Source: Hygrocybe punicea
Lineage: Eukaryota > Basidiomycota > Agaricomycetes > Agaricales > Hygrophoraceae
Direction: 5' to 3'
Assembly: GCA_963556145.1 (NCBI GenBank)
Contig: OY744470.1
Location: 3,162,001 to 3,226,000, forward strand
Length of the DNA: 64,000 nt
Positions 55,176 to 64,000 of this stretch are shown here, one piece after another. The notes below the pieces were generated by a model, which did not search any database, had not been told where the DNA came from, and worked only from the letters and a program-made list of their open reading frames with translations. The translations under genes and the position numbers were made by a program. Within the stretch, counting starts at the first letter, position 1. Each line of letters begins with the position of its first letter.

Positions 55176-57084
55176 ATGGTCGGACGCAGATCACAGTTTA
55201 CTCCTGCTCAGGACGCATATATTAACAGCTACATGCAAGCATTCGAGGCCAAGGTGTACGAGCTTGATCCTGACTTGAAAGGAATGAAGGGTGCTTCCTT
55301 AACAAGGTGGAAGCAAGACACTGCGGAAACTATCAAGTCGTCATCTCTGTTTCAAGACCAACTGCTTTGCGAAGGGGATGTGACTCTGACGACCTGGACC
55401 ATGGTATGTCGATTCACGTCATGATTCAGGGGATTGATTGGTTCTTCAGCGAATCATCCGCAAGTTCACAAACCGCTTCAGCACTATGAAACAAAAAAGC
55501 CAGTCCACGTCAAACACTCATGGAGATCAATTTTTTATCAATCTCTCCTCAAGTGTTACTGGGTGCCAGCTCTATGAACAAGAACGAAAGAACGAGATCA
55601 ATACTGAGGCTGCAAAACGTCGAAAGGATGCTGATACTGATGGGGGGCATGCAGGGTTTTACCAAGTCATTTTGAAGGAGATGTGGGAGGACGAGGAGGA
55701 TCAGCAGGCATATGAGAAAAGGGCTGAGGAAGTTGAAAGTGATATTCCTCGGTGTGCATTTCTTGATCTTTCCTATGGCTATGATTTAACACGACCGGGT
55801 CACCTTAGAAATCAGAAAGAGTTTATGAAAGCAGCATGGTTTGCCCTCAAGACGCTCTGCCAGAATGGTAAGCTTGGCCCTGCCGAGATGATGCTGTTCT
55901 TCGCATTCCGTGATGAACATGGCAATCTCGATAGTGGCGTGTAAGTGCACCAACCGGCCCTCTGTAGTGCCACACCTAATAAAATGACAGAGTCAATGCC
56001 CATTCAGTCCATAACAAGCTTGATATGAGATCCCAGCTCAAAGACTTCACAGAGCATTTCGAAACGCCATGGTTTCAGTATGCCGAAAGGGTCTTCCCTC
56101 GTGAGTTGCTGCATGAACTTGGACATGCTATGTTGCCTTAATCATTGCCTTAATCAATTCACCAGGACCCAGCACCAAGAGTGATGACTCCACAGACCTT
56201 CAAATTCCTCGTAACTCTGCAGGAATACCTTTGTTCCCTGCTGTCAAGTTCAACAAGATGGTTTTGGGCAATATTCGTGCCATTCTGGAAAAATACTTCA
56301 GCACATTGTGGTGTAAGTCTGTCCAGTACAGCCTTCTGCTGGATTATTTCGAGTGATTACACCTAGGTCATACCTGGCCAGCCGATCAGCATTTTGCTGC
56401 AATACCTTGGGCTGATATTTCCATTAACCCTTCCGACTATTATGATGTGCAAAGTTTCATCGTCCCAGTCAAACTGCAAGCGCCAGAGCTTATGTCACTT
56501 GCCCACATTATCATTCTCTCAGAGTATCTTGCTTCAACAGCTTCCAGAGACACTGATGAACAACCATTTATGTTCCTGCAGAAGGCTGAGATTCTTAGAT
56601 GCATTGGTGACCGTCAGGCTGACATTGAAGCGCAGCACACAGCTGGTGATGAAGAAGACAGCGACGATGATGACACAGAACTTGGGGCCATTGCTGCTGG
56701 AGTGCACGTCCCACTTGTGCATGAGTTGCAGCGCAAGGACACAACAAGTGAGGCACTGGTGACAAGTGTCAGTGAGGCAGAGGATGGTGAAAATGCAGAG
56801 GAGAAAGTGGTAAGTGAGAACAATACTACAGAGAGGGTGCTGATGCAGAGTTGCAGCATGAGAATGCCACAAGTGAGGCTGCAGGGACAAGTGTTGGTGA
56901 GGCAGGGAACAGTGAAAACGCAGGGGAGAAAGTGGCAATAAGTGAGAGCCCTACTGCCAAGGAGACACTGAGCAACGGCAAGGGTGGACAGGTAAGACAT
57001 AATTGGGGGGAGATTGAATGCAAAAGCAAGAAGTCAAAGACACAGAGAGGCAGGACAACTGGCGGCATTCTTTTCAGTACATGA
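55176..57084 (+). CDS. Gene J: KDZ-associated accessory protein
   Basis: Exons 55176-55403, 55450-55940, 55991-56100, 56166-56312 and 56367 onwards, about 500 residues. The start MVGRRSQFTPAQDAYINSYM, the helical middle (KLGPAEMMLFFAFRDEHGNL), NAHSVHNKLDMRSQLKDF, the central motif LQIPRNSAGIPLFPAVKFNK and WADISINPSDYYDVQSFIVP belong to a family recurring beside mushroom KDZ transposases as I know them. The 3' end is uncertain: it either reads on to a stop at 56939-56941 or uses an intron (about 56810-56850) into a frame ending at 57084. The second version contains a tandem copy of the preceding TSEA..TSVSEAE..ENAEEKV segment. It is probably part of the 34668-57699 element. Function unknown. 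Confidence 0.65.
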
Positions 57085-57210
57085 AGGACACAGTCTTGCA
57101 TTGCTGAGAACTCACGAAAGACACGATCTTCTGTTGCCGAGAACTCACAGAAGACACGGTCTTCTGTCGCCAAGAACTCATGGAAGACATGGAGCGCTCA
57201 TGGTATGAGT
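57085..57210. repeat. Short tandem repeat of about 33 bases
   Basis: Three imperfect copies of GAGAACTCACRRAAGACACG followed by RTCTTCTGTYGCC. Confidence 0.7.
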
Positions 57211-57419
57211 GATGGGACTGTGACTCGTGGGACAAAGCGCAAAGCGGCAGGGATTCAGGAAAATATAGAGTACACTATCTCCTCCTTTTCCTGCAGCAGC
57301 AGCAGAAAAACTGAACTACGGGTTGTTTAGGGGTAGGCCAAGCAGCAAACGTGCGAATACACAAAATAAACACAAGACGAGACACTGTACGCTTTAATCC
57401 TGTGTGGCATTAACCTGCT

Positions 57420-57660
57420 AACTTTCCAATTGTGCAGGTGGCTAGGATTGTGTTTCATCCGACTCAACAATGTTTAATCTGCTCAATGTATTTAATTTAA
57501 TTCACTTCAACCATGTGTGTTTAATCCATTGAGCTCTGAATTTCAGATTCCATTAAATCCAAGTTTCATTACCCACTACTTGAATTACTCCTGTTTAAAC
57601 ACGTAAAATTAACAGTTAGCTGTCTGTTTAAACAAAGTACTGTTTAAACTTGATTTGCAT
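57420..57660. repeat. GTTTAAAC subterminal repeats, right end
   Basis: Several GTTTAAAC/TTTAATC motifs, the counterpart of 34700-34960, followed by the inverted edge block GATTTGCATTATAAAGTACATTG. Confidence 0.65.
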
Positions 57661-57699
57661 TATAAAGTACATTGCTTAAGGAAGACTCCTAGGGAGGCT

Positions 57700-58500
57700 G
57701 CCAGACTCAAAGGCAACTTGGGATTGGGTTGTTCTGACAGGGAAGGTTTGGGAGGCACATGGCAAGACGGTTGCTGCTGCAACACCATATAATAATATTC
57801 CCTCTTCCTTCAATCGTGCTCCACAAAATCCTACTGAAAAAATTAATTCAGGCTACAAAGCATGGGAGTTCCTTCTCTATCTATTTGGCTTTGGACCAGC
57901 TCTGCTATATAACATTTTACCTGACAAATATTGGTGAAACTATTGCAAATTGGTTTGAGGTGTTCAACTCCTTCAACAGCATCAACTATCACCCACTCAA
58001 CTACAGGAATGTACCACAATGCTCTGTGAATTTGTACAAGAATTTGAGGAGTTGTCCTACTAATGACAGCCTGATTGCATCCACTTTGTTTGGCAAAGTA
58101 TCCACCTCTTGACTCACATAGGGTCTGAAACTGTCTACACTGGGCCCTAGGCCTGCTACACTCAATGGACAATGGAAGCAACAAATTGCCAACAATTGGG
58201 AATCTTGGAAAAGAGATTTGGCAGGATGTTGATCCCTATGCGAATATATCCCAGCGAGGGCTGCTGCATGCACAGCTCAACTCAATCCAATCTATGATTC
58301 CACAACTTCCATTGAATAATAAAACAAGCATCCCTAGAGGTGGGACCAACCTTCAAGATGGCTATATTCTTTTGCGAGCTTGTCAGGAGATAGCAACTGA
58401 TGTAAGAGATGTTGAAGCGCCTGCCATCCTTTGTTATTGGGAAGATTGTGGTTGGCCAAATCAAGATGGATGGACTTGCACTGTCAAACAATGGGCATGA
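57700..58500 (+). pseudogene. Plavaka transposase remnant, part 3 of 3
   Basis: The C-terminal Plavaka sequence resumes: SKATWDWVVLTGKVWEAHGK, GYKAWEFLLYLFGFGPALLY, NILPDKYW, TGA, and later IGNLGKEIWQDVDPYANISQ, RGLLHAQLNSIQSMIPQLP and GGTNLQDGYILLRACQE. Several stops and frameshifts are present. Together with 5573-6897 and 34606-34667 it forms one gene. Confidence 0.82.
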
Positions 58501-59572
58501 CTTCACCTTCCTAATTGGCAAATAGTTCGGTGCTCTTGGATGGAAAATCATTCAAGCAGGAGGCTTAGGAGAACAAGGCTGTTACAGATCACTTCTGCAG
58601 TGGGCTCCAGCAACAATCAACTTAACTGAGAGGTGGTTTCCAGAGGAGAGAACAGTAGTTTCATTGTTAGACAACACTGCTACAAGTGGGGGGGTTCATG
58701 GTCTAAAGTCATTGCAAGCTGTGGGGGTTACCCAAAACAAGAGGGTCTGTCCAAAGAACCAGACTAAATGTAAAGAAGAGAAAAGAAGAAAAAGTCTGAA
58801 CCAACTACAAGAACAGTAGATATAGTGACTGGTCTTGAGGGGAGGTAAATAGAAGTCCAACCATGAAGCTACAGCAAGTCCAACTACACCATGTGTTCAT
58901 CATGAGGCGGACATGAGGCATCCTCATGTCGATGTTCTCGTGATCCAACTGGAGGTCCGGATGTCATTGAGGGAAAGAAGACGTCCGGATGACTCGGATG
59001 ATTTGTCATCGGATCATGTGATATGCAGAATTGCCAATTTGGGGTCTACACTTGCTGTAATGGGCAAGTGCACAGTCTGGCAAGTGCATTGCACAGTTGG
59101 GTTGGTGTTATGGATCACAGTCTTAATTGTGGACTCTGGCAACAATCAACCAAACAGAGAATGAATGTATAAGATAAGCAAGTACAAAGAGTAAAGGGGA
59201 GGACGTTTGTCTGGGTAGTCACAGTGGCGATCAGAGGAAGAGTAGCTAAACTAGACTTAGGGGTTACTGACTACAAGTGTTCGGGTTTATATACTAAAAT
59301 GACTTCAGGGTAGGCTTCTTTGTCATGATGCATGGCGACGAGAAGGTTGAGCTCTGAGATGAATGGCATCTTTGCTTGCTTCGTGGTCTATGCATTTCAG
59401 GGTGCCAGTGTGGTGGCCAACAACTGCATTGTGGGTCTGGTGACAACAGACAGCTGATTTGATGGTTGTGCTGTGCAGTGTTATTAAGCACGTGTATGAG
59501 AGTGTGTGATGTTGGTGACTCGTCGGCGGTGATTGGATGATGAGGGTAATTGTAGGGATCAGGATACTGTCT
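58501..59572. other. Decayed Plavaka 3' region and possible LTR of the chromovirus
   Basis: Further Plavaka-like scraps lie up to about 58760. From about 59106 (TGTTATGG) to about 59448 (TGACAACA) the sequence could be an LTR of the - strand Gypsy to the right: it has a TATATAAA box on the - strand (59286-59293). There is no second copy in the window and no convincing polypurine tract, so the edges are tentative. Confidence 0.35.
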
Positions 59573-60046
59573 TCAGTTGTTGTCAACAATGTTCTGGACC
59601 CAAGCAATGACGTCATTGTCGGACGCGGGGTCAGAAGCGGTGGTTAGATTGGAGTGAAATGCGACAATACCCCCAGAACAAGGGGAATCGTCCTGATGAA
59701 CTGGAAGGACAAGGGAGTCATACACAGCGGCGCAGTCAATGAAATTGGTGTAAGGATTGACAGGGTCATCAGAGAACCAAACAGGGACAGTCGGAGGAAC
59801 GGCAGGAGGGGGAGGTCCAAGGGGACGCACAGAGTAGAAGGCAGGGGGAGCAAGAGAAAGGTCGATGCCAAGATGAGCGATGGACGTCATGGGGTGTACG
59901 GAGCCAAAAGAAGAAGGAGGGTAAAGGTCAATGGCAAAGCGGACATCACGATGACAGAAACGGTGTTTTGCATGAGGAATATGAAAACAGGGGGGAAGTT
60001 GATGGAAATAAGGGGAGGAAGGAAGAAAGACAGCAGAGGCAGACAT
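59573..60046 (-). CDS. Extra 3' open frame of the chromovirus
   Basis: 157 residues downstream of the chromodomain frame: MSASAVFLPSSPYFHQLPPC, DLYPPSSFGSVHPMTSIAHL and VNPYTNFIDCAAVYDSLVLP, ending VQNIVDNN. Uninterrupted, yet in a decayed element. No domain recognised. It could be a separately expressed retrotransposon protein or chance. Confidence 0.35.
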   Translation of the reverse strand: MSASAVFLPSSPYFHQLPPCFHIPHAKHRFCHRDVRFAIDLYPPSSFGSVHPMTSIAHLGIDLSLAPPAFYSVRPLGPPPPAVPPTVPVWFSDDPVNPYTNFIDCAAVYDSLVLPVHQDDSPCSGGIVAFHSNLTTASDPASDNDVIAWVQNIVDNN

Positions 60047-60137
60047 AGAAGTAAGAAGGAAGGGGCAAAAGAAGGAAAAGAAAAGGAAGAGAAGTATAAA
60101 TACAAAGGAGGCAAACTAATAAACGAGGTGATCGGGG

Positions 60138-60828
60138 TTAATGGGGTGATCGCGAAGGAATGAAGAAGGAAGGAGGGAGAAGCGGTGAGGGGTTGTGATA
60201 TTGTATTGGTGGGAAAGGGGGGCAGAGGGGATAGGTGATGGGAGGTGATAAAAATGGGAGATGGGGAAGGCGTAGGGACAGGATTTTTTTGTGGGTGTTG
60301 AAATTGAGGTTACCAAAACCAGTGGTATCGGTGATATGGGCAGGGGCGACAACAGGAGGGGTGATTTCAATGATGGAAGTGATAGTGTCGACGAGATCCT
60401 GGCAATATGCAGTGTCAGCGGCAGGGATCCAGGAGTCTTCATTGCGAGGGTAGTCAAGCCAATGGACGAGGTAGTATAATTTATTATGGTGGATATGGGA
60501 GTCAAGGATTGTTTCTATTTCATAATGGTCATCATTGTTGATGATGTCAGGGAGGGTGGAGATGGTATTTTTGCTGTATTGTAGTAGTGGGAGGTTGGAA
60601 GGGGGAAAGGAGGGTGACATTGAAGATGGGGAAGATTTTCCAGGCTTTTGGCAATTTTAATTTATAGGAAGAAGAACTGACTTTCACAAGGATTGTGAAT
60701 GGGCCAAACTGTTGATTGTCCAATTTTTTGCTTGGTTGATCTGTGGTTAAATTCTTTCCATTTAGCCAGACTTTGTCACCAGGAGAGAAGAGAATGTCTT
60801 TGACATGACTATCATACTTGTCCTTCAT
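60138..60828 (-). pseudogene. Chromovirus integrase C-terminus and chromodomain
   Basis: KDILFSPGDKVWLNGKNL, FGPFTILVKVSSSSYKLKLP and WKIFPIFNVTLLSPFQPP form the integrase C-terminal module. After a frameshift comes a chromodomain: HYEIETILDSHIHHNKLYYL, VHWLDYPRNEDSWIPAAD. Chromodomains target such elements to histone-marked chromatin (known for chromoviruses). Confidence 0.8.
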
Positions 60829-60864
60829 TGTTTGTCTTGTGACATCGGCGATCTCACCAATCTT

Positions 60865-61710
60865 TCATTGTACCGCTTTCATTCGCGTGATAAAGTCACT
60901 GATGGCTTCATTCACAATTGCCGTATGCGCATCAATATCGAGGCCAGTCCATGGATGTTGTCCTTGTGTGGTGAAGAAAGGGGAAGTCTTAATAGTGGAT
61001 GATTCTTGATTGGCCAGCGCAAACTCGGCGAGTGCAAGCCATTCACCCCAATCGTCTTGCCGATAATTTGTGAAGTAGCGAAGGAAATTTTCTAATTCCT
61101 GATTCATTCACTTGGTTTGTCCATCTGCCCATGGATGATAGGCTGTTGTTGGTCTTCCTTTGATCCTGATCAAAGAATATAATTCTGTGATGAAATGAGA
61201 AACGAAAACAGAGCCACGGTCGGAAATGACAAACTGTGGCATGCCGAAAGGTTTGAAGACATGATCACGGAATAATTGTGCCCATCCCTCTGACATCAAT
61301 GTTGTATTTGTGGCGATGAAAATCAGATGTTTCGACCGTTTGTCAACAATGATGAGAATGGCATCGAAACCATGTGATTCGGGCAAGGGGCCAATCATAT
61401 CGACAGAAATGGTGTGCCAATTGTAAGGAGGTACTTCATGTGGGAAAAGCTGACCCAGTTGTTTCCCTCATCATGGTTTGTTCTGTTGACATTCTGTGCA
61501 TCCAGCAATGAATCGTTCAACATCATCACGGATAGTTGGCCATGTTGTTGTTTGTGAAATCAGTTCAATCATTTTGTTGCGTCCTGGATGTCCCGCAGTC
61601 AGATTGTCATGATGGAGGGAGATGATGTTGTCATATGAGGATGATGAATGCAAAATTTGTCGAATAGAATGTTCTGGTACCACAAATAATGAATCGGGTA
61701 AACCAGTCAT
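60865..61710 (-). pseudogene. Chromovirus integrase core
   Basis: HHCC zinc region (HHDNLTAGHPGRNKMIELIS, CTECQQNKP), then the catalytic core: GFDAILIIVDKRSKHLIFIA, FVISDRGSVFVSHF and TAYHPWADGQT, followed by MNQELENFLRYF. A TGA at 61108-61110 sits between QTK and MNQ, where Arg is usual. A stop and a frame change lie near 61398-61471. Confidence 0.82.
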
Positions 61711-61749
61711 GCCTTTATTGTCGATGTCTGTGGGTTTGTGGTCAACACG

Positions 61750-62825
61750 TCAAGCAAGGAGATCGGCTTTCTTGTTTTGCGATCCTTTATGGTATAGGAG
61801 GTGGAAATTGTAATCTTGTAAGAAAGCGATCCATTGTGCTTGTCGTTGCGTGAGATCTTGTGGTTTTCGATAATATTCCAAATTGCGACGGTCAGTGTAA
61901 ATGTCAATTTGTTCTTTCATGCCAAGGAGGAACTGTCGCCATTCTTTGAAACACTGAATGATTGCGAGCAATTCTTTGTCGAAGATCTGGTAATTTTGTT
62001 CTGCTGGGGTCATCGATGTTGACATATATGCGACAGGGCAGAAAAGACCGTCGGGTTGTTCCTGCAATAAAATGGCACCGATTGCAAAGTCTGACATGTC
62101 GCATTCGAGGATGAATTTTTTGTCAGGAACGGGTAAAATGAGGATCGGATCAGTCATAATGATTGACTTCAGATGATCGATTGCATTTTGTTGTTCCTCC
62201 GTCCAATCCCATTTCTCGTTGCCCATCAGTTCATGTAATGGAGCTGCGATCTGGGAGAAATTTTCCACAAAGCCTCGATAAAAATTGAGGAAGCTGATAA
62301 ATCGCTGTAATTCTGTTTTATTCGTCGGTACTGGCCAATCTGTGATGGCATTGGTCTTGATTGGGTCCATTTGTACTTGTCCCTGTCCGACGACAAGTCC
62401 AAGATAATCAACTTTTCTTTGTCGAATGTACATTTCTTTGGCTTCAGGAATAGATTATTTTCACGGAAGATCTTCAAGACGTGTTTTGTCCATCTTTGAT
62501 TTTCTTCAAGTGACTTCAAGAAAATTAGAATGTCATCCATGTATACCAGCAACCAGCCTTCTCGTATTTCATATCGGAAGACATGATTCATCAATCGTTG
62601 GAATGTTGGTGGTGAATTCTTTAATCCGAAGAACATGACGGTTGGTTCAAATAATCCTTTTGGTGTCAAGAAGGCAGCCTTGTGTTTATTGCCTTCTTTG
62701 ATTCGGACATTGTTGAATCCCCACTGGATGTCCAGCTTGGTGAAGAATTTCGCATCTGCCAATTGATTGATGATGTTGTTGATTAGTGGAAGCGGATATT
62801 TATCATCAATGGTCCAAGAATTCAA
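61750..62825 (-). pseudogene. Chromovirus reverse transcriptase and RNase H
   Basis: RT: YPLPLINNIINQLADAKFF, FTKLDIQWGFNNVRIKEG and the active site LLVYMDDILIFLKS. After a frameshift near 62430: VDYLGLVVGQGQ and FISFLNFYRGFVENFSQIA. RNase H: FILECDMSDFAIGAILLQ and IFDKELLAIIQCFKEW. It ends KKADLLA at a TGA (61750-61752). Confidence 0.85.
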
Positions 62826-62860
62826 CCAGCAATAGTCTTGTATTGGTTGTCGTTCAGCGG

Positions 62861-63006
62861 TGTGGAGGGACGGAGGCTGCTCAAGGAATCAAGAAGAGAT
62901 CAAGTGGTGATAGTGATGATAATTGCTACAACATGAGGTCTGTGCTACTAAAGGAACTGAACCGTGGGAATCCTAGTCACATGACTGTCCAGGCACATCT
63001 ACTACA
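62861..63006 (-). repeat. 3' LTR (or part) of another LTR element
   Basis: Starts TGTGGAGGGACGGAGGCTGC and ends CATCTACTACA on the + strand. It resembles the 157-base LTRs at 30434 and 32598, especially GTGGGAATCC..GTCAC..TGAC..CAGGCA..CTACAAGTGCC. The purine tract AAGAAGGGGGGGGCAC on the - strand adjoins it. Confidence 0.65.
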
Positions 63007-63272
63007 AGTGCCCCCCCTTCTTTAGTGATGCCCTTGTCGCTACCAGCAAAGCAAGGCTCCGCAGTCACTCCTGTGGGGTCGTCCAACAAAAGGTCCTCAG
63101 CATCACCAGTCTCCAACTCCATCGGCTCCTCATCCCCTCCGTGAGCTGTCCATGCCAGCCTCGTGACTTCATCCTGTGCCATCTTGGTGCCATCTTTGGG
63201 CTCAAATGGCCTGAGTTGTCTGGCATTGAAGCTGCCACTGAGGGGGGTACCGTCGAGGGTTTCTAAGGTCAC
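63007..63272 (-). pseudogene. C-terminal end of a Gypsy polyprotein
   Basis: The - strand reads LETLDGTPLSGSFNARQLRP, FEPKDGTKMAQDEV and an acidic end up to the polypurine tract and LTR. The L-DGTPL-GSFNARRLR motif marks the end of many mushroom Gypsy integrases. It is truncated upstream at about 63273. Confidence 0.6.
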
Positions 63273-64000
63273 TTCAGGCTACCCCCAAACCTGAACAACT
63301 AGTTACAACTCACCTCTAGTACTGAACCATCTACATGTTGGTAAAAGTACTGGGCAGCCCTGGGACGAAACCATTGTCCCTGGGACGAAACCATTGTCCC
63401 TGGGACGAAACCATTGTCCCTGGGACGAAACCATTGTCCCTGGGACGATACGTTGGGACGTCCCATTGTCCCTGGTCCGGTGTATGGGATGGCCCATGGG
63501 ACGACATTTGGTGTTGTGGGGTGTCTGGGGGCATTTGGGACGTCCCTTCTGTAGCTATTCAATAGAAATCTCAGAGTGATGACAGCATCTAATTATAAAT
63601 TTCCAGGCCTTGTCATGGCCACTATGGGTACCATGGGTGCTATGGCATAGTATAAGATTGTATATACTTATTCTTTTGAGAGTCACAGAGCTGATTGTCC
63701 TTCAAGGTCAGTGGCAGGGTGTGGAGATACAGCAGTTCTTTCCACATATAAAGACAGAAGGAGTGGGAGAGGAAAAGTGCTGGAGATGTTGGGTATTGAG
63801 ATGGGATTGAGGGGGAGGATTGAGGGTGTGCTTCTAGTAAACCAATCCCTTGTGCATGTGGCCAGCTGAAGCTTGTAGGGGAGTAAGTGAGCAGAGCATG
63901 CATGATATACAAAGAAAAGTAGGGCTACATATGCAGAGGAGGCTGAGCTGAAAATTAAACACGTGTATTATGAAGACCTTTTGATCAGGATATCAGTGGT
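63273..64000. other. Non-coding right edge of window
   Basis: No gene was seen on either strand. It contains the 20-base tandem repeat at 63361-63440 and short GTCCCA/TGGGAC palindromes up to 63545. Confidence 0.5.
63361..63440. repeat. 20-base tandem repeat, four perfect copies
   Basis: The unit TGGGACGAAACCATTGTCCC occurs four times, followed by a partial fifth. Each unit begins GGGAC and ends GTCCC, so it can fold as a hairpin. Open frames through it (SLGRNHCPWDETIVPGT) come from the repeat. Confidence 0.95.

Larger units (their letters stand above)
34668..57699. mobile_element. 23 kb KDZ-type element inserted in Plavaka gene
   Basis: Flanked by GCCAGACT (34660-34667 and 57700-57707). 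Removal with one copy joins CYLPD to SKATWDWVVL, the expected Plavaka sequence. The ends share an inverted CAATGTAC..AATGCAAA block (34693 and 57675) and GTTTAAAC repeats (34700-34960 and 57420-57660). The left end carries a decayed CxC2 KDZ transposase (-), the right end accessory gene J (+). The middle holds MITEs, tandem repeats and gene H, which is interrupted by another KDZ element. An alternative reading places the ends at TTAA (34689-34692 and 57676-57679), but that leaves the Plavaka frame unexplained. Confidence 0.72.
59573..62860 (-). mobile_element. Ty3/Gypsy chromovirus, 5' truncated and decayed
   Basis: Order on the - strand: RT, RNase H, integrase, GPY/F-type C-terminus, chromodomain, extra frame. 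Gag and protease are missing: the element is cut at 62860 by the LTR end of another retrotransposon. Frameshifts and TGA stops (for example 61750-61752 and 61108-61110) inactivate it. Confidence 0.85.

Noticed and set aside
34689..57679. TTAA-flanked piggyBac-like element as explanation for the 23 kb insertion
   Set aside because: TTAA occurs near both edges, but only the GCCAGACT edges restore the Plavaka frame, and an 8-base duplication matches the other KDZ elements.
13341..57699. A TET/JBP-type oxygenase gene, known to accompany some mushroom KDZ elements
   Set aside because: No HxD..H double-stranded beta-helix motif was found in any open frame or exon chain in the window.
63361..63440. 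CRISPR-like array
   Set aside because: Units are directly adjacent without spacers and the sequence is eukaryotic.
63303..63565. Repetitive open frame LSLGRNHCPWDETIVPG
   Set aside because: Produced entirely by a 20-base tandem repeat (60 bases = 20 codons per three units).

Overview
The window looks like a transposon-packed chromosome segment of a mushroom-forming basidiomycete (Agaricomycetes). It has many introns of about 45-80 bases with GT..AG ends, a large F-box protein of the agaric type, and several transposon families typical of that group: Plavaka/tnp2, KDZ elements with CxC cysteine clusters, and Ty3/Gypsy elements. Only about the first 3.5 kb is ordinary host sequence: the 3' part of an N-acetylglucosamine-6-phosphate deacetylase gene (1-2019, +) and an F-box gene (2146-3543, -). 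Family assignments rest on remembered motifs and family patterns; no database search was run.

From about 5.6 to 58.5 kb the window reads as one decayed Plavaka transposase gene broken open twice. (1) A 27.7 kb segment (6898-34605) with TAGTG..CACTA ends and GAACCG-rich subterminal sequence sits between two copies of the 8-base site CAATGATT. (2) A 23 kb segment (34668-57699) sits 62 bases further on, between two copies of GCCAGACT. Removing both, with one site copy each, rejoins the Plavaka reading frame.

Inside segment 1 is a second inverted-repeat structure (8014-34509) with a KDZ relic and a trinucleotide-repeat gene. Inside that is a Gypsy retrotransposon on the - strand (11136-33349, 834-base LTRs). 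The Gypsy holds a spliced antisense gene (gene A) between pol and its 3' LTR, a 782-base TA-flanked MITE, and a 2.3 kb gag-only LTR element inserted in its 5' LTR. A 9.45 kb KDZ element (13341-22792, target duplication GGCAGGAG) is inserted in the last exon of gene A. It carries a CxC2-type transposase and three accessory genes (B, C, D).

Segment 2 is itself a KDZ-type element: a decayed CxC2 transposase at its left end, an accessory gene (J) at its right end, and GTTTAAAC repeats at both ends. Within it, gene H is interrupted in its first exon by a 7.6 kb KDZ element (43646-51252, target duplication GTTATGGC) with about 460-base terminal inverted repeats. That element has three intact genes: a CxC1-type transposase (G) and accessory genes E and F. 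It is the most intact element here.

From 58.5 kb to the end lie a decayed chromodomain Gypsy (chromovirus), the 3' end of another LTR element, and a 20-base tandem repeat. The main biological themes are (a) two different KDZ cassettes that each encode a small protein with an RNase-H1-N-terminal/viroplasmin-like (RNA:DNA-hybrid-binding-like) domain, (b) an intron-containing antisense gene inside an LTR retrotransposon, and (c) in-frame stops in the decayed elements that are nearly all TGA where arginine is expected, which points to C-to-T change at CpG.
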